A stretch of 64,000 bases of DNA from Bacillus cereus (GCF_002584535.1 NZ_NUOT01000069.1:5706-69705), one strand, 5' to 3'; numbered from the stretch's first letter, positions 34,779-42,054 are shown. Translations and numbers: made by a program. Notes: a model not told the origin generated them from the letters alone.

Positions 34779-35246
34779 TTATGAAACTGCACGAAATACT
34801 TTTCTAAACTTTATATAACAAGCAATTCTCCAAGGGATGATATAAGAAGCAGCAACAACATAAAACAATAAGCCTATTGTTCGCTGATCCAAATCGATTA
34901 TATATTTCCTAGAAACATACCTTAAAACTACAATCCCTATAAAAGTAATGAGAAATGCTACACTTTTTTTCGTATATATATTCCCATCTTCTCTTCTCTC
35001 ATAGTTTGTAAGTATAATAAGCGGAAGCGCAAAAAGAATCCCAAATAATATCGCAAAACTAATGTATAATACAGCTGGATGAATAGGACCAAAAAACATT
35101 AAAATTCCTGGTGATAAAAAAAGTAGTGGTAATAAAATTCGCTTTCCATTTCCCTTTATCGGTTTATGCATTGATCGATAACGTCTCCTTAAAATTAACA
35201 TTGCAATACATAAAAATGAGGTTAATAGTGAAGAAGTATCCTCCAT
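34779..35246 (-). CDS. CcdC-like multi-helix membrane protein, copy 2
   Basis: The 155-residue product is a paralog of 30017-30514: it shares RYRSMHKPIKGNGKRILLP near the start, FALPLIILTNYERRED in the middle and IIPWRIACYIKFRKVF at the end. It has four to five membrane helices. Both copies sit within 5 kb, on opposite strands and not in tandem. It is followed by the 2H phosphoesterase gene and may share its transcript. Confidence 0.78.
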   Translation of the reverse strand: MEDTSSLLTSFLCIAMLILRRRYRSMHKPIKGNGKRILLPLLFLSPGILMFFGPIHPAVLYISFAILFGILFALPLIILTNYERREDGNIYTKKSVAFLITFIGIVVLRYVSRKYIIDLDQRTIGLLFYVVAASYIIPWRIACYIKFRKVFRAVS

Positions 35247-35287
35247 ACATTGTCCCTTCTCTCCTAAAATATTTATCTAACAATCAT

Positions 35288-35959
35288 TTATATCATTTGC
35301 TCAAAGGAAACTTTACGAATAAGTATACTACTAACTATGATATAGACTACAGTTAATCCCATTGAAATCATAATAAAATATGGTACGTCTATTAAGGTTT
35401 CACTATTTATAAACATGAAACTTCTTATCCCTACTTCTCCATAGAGCACACTCGTTACCCCTAAGAAAATCGTCCCCCCTACAGCAAGACCAATCCACTG
35501 AAATCGTTGTTTAAAAATAACTACTACTTGAAAAAAACTCGCTATTGTAACGTAGAATAAAAACTGTGCAAAAAATCCCCCTAGTGAATGCCCCCCTATA
35601 CGAGCGCTTTCTGAACTATATACTATATTCTGTAAAAAAATCAATTGAAGAGATGAAAATACTGCGGCTTGTAATGTTATATAACAAACTGCCCCAACAA
35701 AAAATTGTAGTCTTGTTACCCCAAACGAAACAACTAAACGAAATACTTCATCCTGTATAATAAAAGTGCTTACTACTATAAAAAATGTAATTGCAATCGA
35801 AGGATTATTTAAAATATCCTGTAAAAATCCTACTTTTATTCCGTTTAAATCCGCTGCACTCGTTGTTCCTTTTATAAGTAACGCCACAATCCAAAATATA
35901 AGAATCGCTTTGTAATGAAATTTCATATGTAACTTCAATTGTTTCATTAGCATCATCAT
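35288..35959 (-). CDS. ABC transporter membrane subunit
   Basis: The 223-residue protein has six hydrophobic segments (LIFWIVALLIKG, AITFFIVVSTFIIQDEV, FGVTRLQFFVGAVCYITL and others), the layout of YtrC/YtrD-like or YhcI-like ABC-2 permeases. FRLVVSFGVTRLQFF is a plausible coupling region. It overlaps the ATPase stop by four bases and completes the GntR-ATPase-permease operon. It pumps an unknown substrate, most likely a cell-wall-active compound by analogy with the B. subtilis ytr operon. Confidence 0.8.
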   Translation of the reverse strand: MMMLMKQLKLHMKFHYKAILIFWIVALLIKGTTSAADLNGIKVGFLQDILNNPSIAITFFIVVSTFIIQDEVFRLVVSFGVTRLQFFVGAVCYITLQAAVFSSLQLIFLQNIVYSSESARIGGHSLGGFFAQFLFYVTIASFFQVVVIFKQRFQWIGLAVGGTIFLGVTSVLYGEVGIRSFMFINSETLIDVPYFIMISMGLTVVYIIVSSILIRKVSFEQMI

Positions 35960-36834
35960 TTCACCTCATCATCTGTTATATAAATAAATAGTTTTTGTAG
36001 TGTTACGCTATCAATTTCTAATCCTTCTTTTTCAATAAATTGATAATCTTTAGTAGAAAACCCCTCCCATATAACAGCAATCTCCTTATTTCCATATACC
36101 TCTCGATGTACAACGTTTTTATTTATTAGAAATTCATCCACTTTATCTTTTCGGCCTGATATGCAATAGGCTTCCTGTAATAAATCTTCAACGGCTGATT
36201 GAACAACTACTTCTCCTCCTTTCAAAATCAGCACATCTTCCACAATATGCGCTACTTCTTCTACTAAGTGCGTTGATAAAATAATTGTTCGAGGGTGATT
36301 ACCATAGTCTTCTAACAACATATTGTAAAATAATTCTCGGTGCGCCGCATCTAAACCGGTAGTCGGCTCATCAAAAATTGTAATAGGTGCCCTACTTACT
36401 AATCCCTTAATAATTCCAACAACATTCTGCATACCATGCGATAATTTATGATATTTTTCTTGTACATTAAGCCCAAATTTCCTCGTAAGTTCTTCAGCAT
36501 AGGCTTGGTCCCAATTTTTATAAAACATGTTACATAGATTAAAAATCTCTTTCACCTTATAGTTTAAATAAACTTCTTCTTTCACTTTTACAAAACAAAT
36601 ATTTTGCAGCGCTTTCCTATTTTCAAAAACATTTTCATCAAATACGGATACACTTCCACTACTTGAAACGATCTGTCCAGAAAGAAGATGTAATAATGTC
36701 GTTTTCCCCGCCCCATTTCTACCGAGCAAACCGTATATTTTATGTTTTTCCATCGAAATCGTTACTGCATTTACAGCCGCTTTTCCCCTATATTTTTTCG
36801 ATAAGTCTTTTGTTTCGAATGCAATCATGGTCAT
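35956..36834 (-). CDS. ABC transporter ATP-binding protein
   Basis: The 292-residue ATPase has Walker A GLLGRNGAGKTTLLHLL (near residue 38), the Q-loop region NICFVKVKEEVY, a degenerate signature KLSHGMQNVVGIIKGL (LSHGM in place of LSGGQ), Walker B ITIFDEPTTGLD and the switch ILSTHLVEEV. It is typical of YtrB-like ATPases. It overlaps the GntR gene by four bases and the permease by four bases, so all three are translationally coupled. Confidence 0.9.
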   Translation of the reverse strand: MTMIAFETKDLSKKYRGKAAVNAVTISMEKHKIYGLLGRNGAGKTTLLHLLSGQIVSSSGSVSVFDENVFENRKALQNICFVKVKEEVYLNYKVKEIFNLCNMFYKNWDQAYAEELTRKFGLNVQEKYHKLSHGMQNVVGIIKGLVSRAPITIFDEPTTGLDAAHRELFYNMLLEDYGNHPRTIILSTHLVEEVAHIVEDVLILKGGEVVVQSAVEDLLQEAYCISGRKDKVDEFLINKNVVHREVYGNKEIAVIWEGFSTKDYQFIEKEGLEIDSVTLQKLFIYITDDEVK

Positions 36835-37205
36835 TCCCCCTCCTTCGTAATTTTTCGAATCATATTCATTAATTCTTCTTTTGAAATTTCAAGAACTTTT
36901 GCTTCTTCCCACACTTTAGGTAAAAATTCAGTCATAAAAGCATTTTGCCGTTTTTTTAATACAACTTCTTTTGCTCCCTTTGTAACAAACATTCCAATCC
37001 CTCTTTTTTTATATAAGATCCCTTCATCCACTAGTAAATTTACCCCTTTCGCTGCTGTAGCTGGATTGATTTGTAACATCTTAGCAAATTGATTTGTCGA
37101 TGGGACTTGTTCTTCTTCAAGCAATATCCCCTTTAAAATATCAGCCTCAATTGTTTCCGCAATTTGTATGTATATTAACTTGTTCTGCTCAAGTGTTGGT
37201 TTCAC
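36831..37205 (-). CDS. GntR family (YtrA subfamily) repressor
   Basis: The 124-residue protein starts with a GTG after AAGGTGG. Residues 10-75 are the GntR winged helix (YIQIAETIEADILKGILLEE then QVPSTNQFAKMLQINPATAAKG), and the short C-terminal part (about 45 residues) is typical of the YtrA subfamily, which dimerises without a ligand-binding domain. It almost surely represses its own operon with the ABC genes. The B. subtilis counterpart responds to cell-wall antibiotics. Confidence 0.9.
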   Translation of the reverse strand: MKPTLEQNKLIYIQIAETIEADILKGILLEEEQVPSTNQFAKMLQINPATAAKGVNLLVDEGILYKKRGIGMFVTKGAKEVVLKKRQNAFMTEFLPKVWEEAKVLEISKEELMNMIRKITKEGE

Positions 37206-37306
37206 GTTTTCACCACCTTAGGTTCATAGGTTCATTACTTATGTAATTAACCATATCACAGGAATATAGATTCATTCAATATTTTCCCATAATTTATTTC
37301 AAAAAA

Positions 37307-37338
37307 AGAAGTATCACACCTTACAGGATGATACTTCT
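37307..37338 (-). terminator. Terminator of the DinB-like gene
   Basis: AGAAGTATCA and TGATACTTCT form a 10-bp stem with a 12-nt loop, followed by TTTTTTT on the minus strand. Confidence 0.8.
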
Positions 37339-37349
37339 CTAAAAACTAT

Positions 37350-37841
37350 TTATAAAACGGTTGTATTTTCTATACATGCTTTCAAGTTCTTTTCATTTAA
37401 ACCATTTTGACAGAAATTCAGCTTCATTCCCTTTAATAATTTTGTACGATCTACCACTTGTCCTAAATGATAACCTGTATGTTCCACTAAATGAAACAGA
37501 TCATGCATGTCTATCCTACTCATTTCCTTACAAGCTTTAACATAACTTTTTTCCCATTCATCAAATGTCCTCTGTACAGTTTCACATAACATTTTTGGAC
37601 TCAATTGCACAATCGGAAAGTATTCTTCAATCCCATTTTCAAAATGTATATTTGGATTCGAATAACGGCTACTATTCCTTTTTATATGCTCACAAATATG
37701 TAATACGATGCCACCAATTGAATTCGCTGAATCCTCTTGCTTCCATAATTCTTCTGCATGTAAGTGCCCAATTGTTTGAATTAGTTTAGATAAATAATGG
37801 TCGTACATTCGATGATAGGCAATCTTATAAAACAGCTCCAT
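37350..37841 (-). CDS. DinB-like four-helix protein
   Basis: The 163-residue protein has the DinB/YfiT architecture: an initial helix (YDHYLSKLIQTIGHL), a conserved His in GGIVLHICEHIKRN near residue 50, and the C-terminal HLVEHTGYHLGQVVDR with the second and third metal-binding His near 120-125. It is intact. Members are putative metal-dependent thiol transferases or are of unknown function. It is one of three DinB-like genes in the window. GGAGGGAG precedes the ATG. Confidence 0.8.
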   Translation of the reverse strand: MELFYKIAYHRMYDHYLSKLIQTIGHLHAEELWKQEDSANSIGGIVLHICEHIKRNSSRYSNPNIHFENGIEEYFPIVQLSPKMLCETVQRTFDEWEKSYVKACKEMSRIDMHDLFHLVEHTGYHLGQVVDRTKLLKGMKLNFCQNGLNEKNLKACIENTTVL

Positions 37842-37989
37842 CTTTCTCTCCCTCCTGTCTCTTGATGAAAAAGATATGATCCTCTAAAATTGACTGATTT
37901 ATCTCATCTCTAAATCCTATCATGAATCATACAATTCCTTTCAAAAATATACGCACTTTAATCAAAATTAAAAATTTTCATTTTTTATG

Positions 37990-38018
37990 TTTACAATTAT
38001 CCATTAATTGTATATACT
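37990..38018 (+). promoter_or_regulatory. Probable sigma-A promoter of the yrzI array
   Basis: TTTACA, a 17-bp spacer and TATACT lie 42 bp upstream of the leader ORF. It is the only good promoter I find for the array, so all small genes may share one transcript. Confidence 0.6.
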
Positions 38019-38059
38019 TACTAACGTAAGAAAAAAATTCTAAAAGGAGGTCGAATGAA

Positions 38060-38134
38060 ATGATGAAATTAAAATTACATGTTGCACCTGTTTTACAATT
38101 AAATATTAGTTCGACCACCCTAATGGAGAATTGA
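38060..38134 (+). CDS. 24-residue leader ORF of the yrzI array
   Basis: After AAGGAGG an ATG ATG pair opens a short frame beginning MMKLKLHVAPVLQLN and ending STTLMEN. The Shine-Dalgarno segment (GGTCGAA, 38049-38055) is complementary to TTCGACC (38110-38116) inside the frame, so ribosome entry could be controlled by RNA folding. A two-codon frame (ATG AAA TGA) precedes it and overlaps. It may be a leader peptide or simply the first small gene. It is not YrzI-like. Confidence 0.5.
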   Translation: MMKLKLHVAPVLQLNISSTTLMEN

Positions 38135-38168
38135 AAATCGTTCGATATTTTCTTTAATTAACACATTC

Positions 38169-38204
38169 GCCACAGGAGGTCGTATGCTTACCTGTGGCTT
38201 TTTC
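38169..38204 (+). terminator. Terminator-like hairpin 1 in the yrzI leader
   Basis: GCCACAGG and CCTGTGGC pair perfectly (8 bp, 14-nt loop) and are followed by TTTTTC. Together with the next hairpin it separates the leader ORF from the yrzI genes. Confidence 0.75.
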
Positions 38205-38211
38205 ATGCCCT

Positions 38212-38246
38212 GCCACAGGAGAACCGTATCCTTCTGTGGCTTTTTT
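38212..38246 (+). terminator. Terminator-like hairpin 2 in the yrzI leader
   Basis: GCCACAGGAG and CTTCTGTGGC pair over 10 bp (one G-T) and are followed by TTTTTT. Its left arm repeats that of hairpin 1, so alternative pairings between the two are possible, as in attenuators. Confidence 0.75.
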
Positions 38247-38300
38247 GTGCGATCTTTTAAATCTCTGACACCATTTCTTTAAGAAAGGAGCAAATATTCA

Positions 38301-38441
38301 ATGACTTTTCACGTACTGTTTTTCAGTATTACAATTCAACGAAAGCAATTATCTGAAGTCGAAATTGTGCATGATCAACACATTCAAAAAGCTATGAGTG
38401 ATATAAAGGAGCGTCAAAGTCCTTACAGTAGTCACCTGTAA
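38301..38441 (+). CDS. YrzI family small protein, copy 1
   Basis: A 46-residue product starts MTFHVLFFSITIQRKQLSE, has a charged middle (HDQHIQKAMSDIKERQ) and ends SPYSSHL. This is the YrzI pattern: a short hydrophobic N-terminal strand or helix of about 12 residues followed by an amphipathic charged helix. AAAGGAG lies 11 bases before the ATG. It is the first of five tandem copies. The function of YrzI is unknown; in B. subtilis the yrzI transcript, which also codes for several short peptides, is a target of the ribosome-associated nuclease Rae1. Confidence 0.8.
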   Translation: MTFHVLFFSITIQRKQLSEVEIVHDQHIQKAMSDIKERQSPYSSHL

Positions 38442-38468
38442 TTCCTTTACGAAAGGAGGAATTCGTTA

Positions 38469-38612
38469 ATGACTTTTCACATTTTCTTTTTTACGATTAC
38501 TCTTCAAAAAAAATCTTTATCTGAAACTGATATTTTACGTAAACAACAATTAAAAGAGATTATGGACGAAGTAAAAGATCGCAAGAGTTCTTATTATAAT
38601 CAAATGTATTAA
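38469..38612 (+). CDS. YrzI family small protein, copy 2
   Basis: The 47-residue product begins MTFHIFFFTITLQKKSLSE, followed by a charged helix (RKQQLKEIMDEVKDRK) and SSYYNQMY. The N-terminal hydrophobic block is the most aromatic of the array. AAAGGAGGAA precedes the ATG, only 27 bp after copy 1. The sequence before it (ATTCCTTTACGAAAGGAGGAATTC) recurs before copy 5, showing duplication of whole gene-plus-leader units. Confidence 0.8.
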   Translation: MTFHIFFFTITLQKKSLSETDILRKQQLKEIMDEVKDRKSSYYNQMY

Positions 38613-38642
38613 AAAATAATTTTCAAAAGGAGCAATCATCTT

Positions 38643-38786
38643 ATGAAATTTCGTGTATTCTTTTTAACCATTACCATTCATAAAAATCAATTTTCTGAAA
38701 CTGAGATTTCACATGAACAGCAGATTCAAAAAATGATAAACGAAACAAAAGAACGTCAAGTTTCTTATTACAATCATATGTACTAA
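38643..38786 (+). CDS. YrzI family small protein, copy 3
   Basis: The 47-residue product begins MKFRVFFLTITIHKNQFSE, continues with an acidic-basic helix (SHEQQIQKMINETKERQ) and ends VSYYNHMY. Its C-terminus matches copy 2 and its N-terminus copies 4 and 5. AAAGGAG is correctly spaced before the ATG. Confidence 0.8.
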   Translation: MKFRVFFLTITIHKNQFSETEISHEQQIQKMINETKERQVSYYNHMY

Positions 38787-38815
38787 AAACTCATATAAAT
38801 AGGAGGATTTACCTG

Positions 38816-38956
38816 ATGAAATTCCAAGTATTCTTTTTAACTATCACAATTCACAAAAACAAAGTTTCTGAGTTCGAAATGTTACACGAACAACAAATTC
38901 AACACGCTATGAATGAAGTGAAAGAACGGCAACTTCCTTATTGCAGTCACCTATAA
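38816..38956 (+). CDS. YrzI family small protein, copy 4
   Basis: The 46-residue product begins MKFQVFFLTITIHKNKVSE, with a helix (LHEQQIQHAMNEVKERQ) and the end LPYCSHL, which pairs with the SPYSSHL end of copy 1. TAGGAGG precedes the ATG. It is the only copy with a Cys. Confidence 0.8.
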   Translation: MKFQVFFLTITIHKNKVSEFEMLHEQQIQHAMNEVKERQLPYCSHL

Positions 38957-38983
38957 TTCCTTTACGAAAGGAGGAATTCATTT

Positions 38984-39124
38984 ATGAAATTTCATGTATT
39001 CTTTTTAACGATTACGATTCAAAAGAAGCGATTAACTGAAGCTGAAATTGTACAAAAAGAGCAATATAAAAAAGTTTCTGATGAAATTCGAGATCGTAGA
39101 AGCAAGTATTATACACATCTATAA
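38984..39124 (+). CDS. YrzI family small protein, copy 5
   Basis: The 46-residue product begins MKFHVFFLTITIQKKRLTE, with a helix (VQKEQYKKVSDEIRDRRS) and the end KYYTHL. It is the most basic and most diverged of the five in its second half. AAAGGAGG precedes the ATG. Confidence 0.8.
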   Translation: MKFHVFFLTITIQKKRLTEAEIVQKEQYKKVSDEIRDRRSKYYTHL

Positions 39125-39162
39125 TGATGCAAATTTAAATATTATAAAAGGAGTGAATTAAG

Positions 39163-39219
39163 ATGTTAATGGCGCGGTGTAAAAAAATGATTTGGATTAT
39201 TGAGAGGGATTCCACATAG
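39163..39219 (+). CDS. 18-residue ORF closing the yrzI array
   Basis: After AAAAGGAG an ATG opens 18 codons reading MLMARCKKMIWIIERDST. It is not YrzI-like but has a proper Shine-Dalgarno and lies 38 bp after copy 5 with the terminator downstream. B. subtilis carries comparable short peptides in the yrzI transcript. Whether it is translated is open. Confidence 0.45.
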   Translation: MLMARCKKMIWIIERDST

Positions 39220-39272
39220 TTCGTTAACCTTTAAAAGGCCATATACTTCAAATAAGTATGCAAAAATCATAC

Positions 39273-39316
39273 AATAAAAACGGCTAATTACATCTTAAAA
39301 ACTAGGCGTTTTTATT
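39273..39316 (+). terminator. Terminator of the yrzI array
   Basis: AATAAAAACG and CGTTTTTATT form a 10-bp stem with a long loop and a T-run. Confidence 0.65.
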
Positions 39317-39406
39317 ATTATTTATATGTGTAAATTAACTTTAATCGTTATATATAACAAGGCAGCAATCCCCCTTCTTCAAATCTTTTTACATCACAAT
39401 CAAAAA

Positions 39407-39437
39407 AAGATACATTGCTAAAAAGCAATGTATCTTT
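39407..39437 (-). terminator. Terminator of the AI-2E gene
   Basis: AAAGATACATTGCT and AGCAATGTATCTTT form a perfect 14-bp stem with a 3-nt loop and a T-run on the minus strand. Confidence 0.85.
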
Positions 39438-39458
39438 CTTGATTCTTATGAATTCTTT

Positions 39459-40544
39459 TTATTTCCGATTATTTCTTTTCATCTTAATCAATCTCACCAA
39501 GTTTGAAACAATCGTTTTCGTCACAGCGTAAACTGGTACTGCTAAAATCATTCCAATAATACCAGCGAAATTACCTACACCAAGGATTAACACAATGATT
39601 GTTAAAGGGTGTATATTTAATTTCGAACTCATAATACGCGGTGAAATAATATTACTTTCAAATTGCTGTACAATTGTTACGATACCAATTACCCAAACAG
39701 CTTGCATGGGCGATACAAATAATCCAACAATTACAGCTGGTGCCGCTCCAATAAATGGCCCTAAGTTCGGAATAATATTAGTAAATGCCGCTATAATCCC
39801 TAAAACGAAAGCATACGGCAAATCAATAATTATATATCCTACAAATGTAAATGCACCGACAAATAAACAAACGAGCGCTTGTCCCTGGATATAGGCAGAC
39901 AACGTTTCGCCTGTTTCTTTTATAATATGAAGTCCTTCTTCACGATACGATTCTGGTAAAAAACCAACAGCTTTCCTTGGGAATGCATGACCATCTTTAA
40001 ACATATAAAACAAAATAAACGGTACTGTAAAAATTACTAATGCAACGTTTGTAATAATACCAAACAAAGCCGTTGCACTCGACGTGATTGTATTTGGTAT
40101 TTCTTTCAAATACTCCATTACATTTTTTTCAATCGTTTCAATTGATACATAATTTTGTGTAGCTAACCATTCAAATAGCCTATGATGAGATAATTCTTGT
40201 ATGTATACTTTTCCCTCTTTGATATATGTTGGCATATTTTTCACTAAATCCATCAGCTGCTGTGAAATCGTCGGAACGACTACACCAATTGAGACTGCAG
40301 TTAGTGTAATGATAAAAACATATAACAACAATATCGCTAAATTTCTAGGAACCTTTTTCCCTTCTAAAAACACTAAAATGGGATTAAATATAAAGTATAA
40401 AAACAAAGCGATTAAAATTGGGAAAAATAAAGTTGAAATGAATATACCAATGGGTTGAAATAAAAATGATATTTTTGTGCAAATAAATATAATCCCTACA
40501 ACCATTAGCACTTCCAATGTCCAAAAGTGCACTTTCAATTTCAA
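39459..40544 (-). CDS. AI-2E (PerM) family transporter
   Basis: The 361-residue protein has seven to eight membrane helices and the AI-2E/PerM signatures ALFLYFIFNPILVFLEGKKV near residue 45, PNLGPFIGAAPAVIVG and QQFESNIISPRIMSSKLNIHP near 290. Members are proposed exporters; some act as Na+/H+ antiporters, and AI-2 export was proposed for one E. coli member. The start is a TTG after AAGGAGGC. Substrate unknown. Confidence 0.88.
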   Translation of the reverse strand: MKLKVHFWTLEVLMVVGIIFICTKISFLFQPIGIFISTLFFPILIALFLYFIFNPILVFLEGKKVPRNLAILLLYVFIITLTAVSIGVVVPTISQQLMDLVKNMPTYIKEGKVYIQELSHHRLFEWLATQNYVSIETIEKNVMEYLKEIPNTITSSATALFGIITNVALVIFTVPFILFYMFKDGHAFPRKAVGFLPESYREEGLHIIKETGETLSAYIQGQALVCLFVGAFTFVGYIIIDLPYAFVLGIIAAFTNIIPNLGPFIGAAPAVIVGLFVSPMQAVWVIGIVTIVQQFESNIISPRIMSSKLNIHPLTIIVLILGVGNFAGIIGMILAVPVYAVTKTIVSNLVRLIKMKRNNRK

Positions 40545-40695
40545 AAAAACAGCCTCCTTTAAATTAGCACTTCACTTTATTGTATCAAAACACTCATGAA
40601 TTTTATACTCTATTTTCATCTTCAATGTTCCAAAATACTAATAAATACACTACAATAAGAATACATACAAATTTTCAGGGTAAAAGGTGATAAAT

Positions 40696-41526
40696 ATGAC
40701 GCAATGTATCATTTGCAGAAAAGAAACGAAAGAACTTAGTGAACAACATGTTGTCCCAGAGATTTTATGTGGATATTATTTTACAAATTTAATTTGTGAT
40801 ACTTGTTATGAGCATCTCACAACAAACGTAGACCGACCATTAATCAGGCATAAACTAATCCAATACAAAATCGAACAAATGAAGCAACAAATTGATTCTC
40901 CTCTTTATACGAATGAATATGGTCAAAAATTAGCGGCAGCGGAAACGGAAGAAGTTGAAACGAACGGCGAAGTATATTATTCTAATGCGTTAATTATGAA
41001 ACTATGTAAAAAACATGATATTTCACTACATAATGAAATTTGGAAAGAAGAACGTGTAACGAAAGTAGCAAGCTCCATTCAACGTGAATTACTTTTAGAT
41101 AACCGTAAATATAAAATGAGTATCTTAAAAATGGCTTATATATTCGCAGTACATACAATTGACGGTTATTTTAATGATCCTGATGCGATTGATATTTCTA
41201 CTATTATATCTAATGTTGACTTTATCGAATTAAAAGAACGAAGCATTGTTCGTGATTTAAGTAAAAGCTCATTGTGGAATACCCTCAATACGACTAGCGA
41301 TAACCATTACTTTATTTTATTAAGTGATAAAGATGGTCTATTCTGCTTTATTCGCCTATTTGATATTTTCGATGTTGTTGTCCATCTTTCTCGAAAAAAA
41401 TATCAACTTCCATCTCCAATTGTTGGAGTGAATGATGTAGAAAAGCAAGAATTCTATATTGAGAATTTAAAACAATACATGGATCAATTATTTAAACAAA
41501 AGAGTACACAAACGACTCGCGTTTAA
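40696..41526 (+). CDS. HNH-like zinc-finger endonuclease family protein
   Basis: The ATG at 40696 is eight bases from AAAAGG (an upstream GTG overlaps that site), giving 276 residues. The N-terminus has a Cys4-type HNH pattern: MTQCIICRKETKELSEQHVV then PEILCGYY and ICDTCYEHL, with CxxC, His-Val-Val-Pro and CxxC. The remainder is helical with no known domain (KMSILKMAYIFAVHTIDGYF, ending QKSTQTTRV). Such proteins are putative nucleases. It is monocistronic; no restriction partner is adjacent. Confidence 0.75.
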   Translation: MTQCIICRKETKELSEQHVVPEILCGYYFTNLICDTCYEHLTTNVDRPLIRHKLIQYKIEQMKQQIDSPLYTNEYGQKLAAAETEEVETNGEVYYSNALIMKLCKKHDISLHNEIWKEERVTKVASSIQRELLLDNRKYKMSILKMAYIFAVHTIDGYFNDPDAIDISTIISNVDFIELKERSIVRDLSKSSLWNTLNTTSDNHYFILLSDKDGLFCFIRLFDIFDVVVHLSRKKYQLPSPIVGVNDVEKQEFYIENLKQYMDQLFKQKSTQTTRV

Positions 41527-41609
41527 TAATCTTTGGATAACAAAGTTATTTTTACAGATTGAATCATAGTTAAATAACAAGAATTCGCAACAAGAACATA
41601 CGGTCTCCT

Positions 41610-41638
41610 TTCTTGTTGAAAAGACACTATGTTATAAT
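41610..41638 (+). promoter_or_regulatory. Extended -10 promoter of a candidate antisense RNA
   Basis: TGTTATAAT (TG, one base, TATAAT) is a consensus extended -10, with TTCTTG 17 bp upstream as a weak -35. It points towards the 3' end of the holin-like toxin gene. Confidence 0.55.
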
Positions 41639-41644
41639 GAGTAT

Positions 41645-41822
41645 GAAAAGAACAATACAATCACATAAAACAATTATAAATTGTATATAAATAAAAAAGA
41701 CTAGTGTGCGGCTACACACCAGTCCATGTAACTTAGCAGATTGGATTGTTCATTTATCCTATTTGTTTCTTACAAACGAAACAACCCACATTCTATTGGC
41801 GTAGGTGGGTTGTTATTTTTTG
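41645..41822 (+). ncRNA. Candidate antitoxin antisense RNA
   Basis: A transcript from the extended -10 promoter would run about 175 nt to the hairpin AACAACCCAC/GTGGGTTGTT (41780-41814) and its T-run. It would be complementary to about 130 nt of the toxin mRNA 3' end, including its last codon. The layout (convergent overlapping RNAs, toxin and antitoxin terminators nested) is that of the txpA-RatA type I system. Only the architecture supports it. Confidence 0.6.
41690..41724 (-). terminator. Terminator of the toxin mRNA
   Basis: On the minus strand GACTGGTGTG and CACACTAGTC form a 10-bp stem (one G-T) followed by TTTTTTATTT. Confidence 0.7.
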
Positions 41823-41905
41823 AGCTTATCGATTAAAACGACAACAAACGTTAACAGTGCAACGAGAAATAATCCGCCTTGCAACAATAACGAAATTTCA
41901 CTCAT
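41813..41905 (-). CDS. Putative holin-like toxin, type I toxin-antitoxin
   Basis: The 30-residue product starts MSEISLLLQGGLFLVALL, continues TFVVVLIDKLKK, and is a single membrane helix with a basic end. GGAGGTGATAATAA precedes the ATG, a strong Shine-Dalgarno of the kind these toxins carry. The Hol_Tox (txpA/bsrG-like) family consists of such short membrane peptides held silent by antisense RNA; overexpression damages the membrane. The convergent candidate antisense RNA overlaps the 3' end. No prophage is visible, so it is a chromosomal copy. Confidence 0.72.
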   Translation of the reverse strand: MSEISLLLQGGLFLVALLTFVVVLIDKLKK

Positions 41906-42007
41906 TTATTATCACCTCCCTTCAAGCCTGGAGAAGTGATAATTGAACAACCAACCGTACCATAAGTTACCTCTTAATTTTATCATATTTTCTAATTTTT
42001 TACGATG

Positions 42008-42038
42008 AAAACCGGCAAGTCTCTCGCTTGCCGGTTTT
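42008..42038. terminator. Perfect bidirectional terminator
   Basis: AAAACCGGCAAG and CTTGCCGGTTTT form a 12-bp perfect stem with a 7-nt loop. It closes the five-gene operon on the minus strand. Confidence 0.85.
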
Positions 42039-42054
42039 ACTGATTCCTATTCTT

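Noticed and set aside
38150-38260. T-box riboswitch as the cause of the twin terminators
   Set aside because: No T-box bulge sequence (TGGNACCGCG type) or specifier stem is visible.
38184-38282. 32-codon ORF overlapping the twin terminators of the yrzI leader
   Set aside because: Its apparent Shine-Dalgarno and Cys-rich sequence are by-products of the GCCACAGGAGG hairpin arms.
38301-39124. Regularly spaced repeats that could be mistaken for a CRISPR array
   Set aside because: The units are diverged coding paralogs with conserved reading frames and ribosome sites, not identical repeats with unique spacers.
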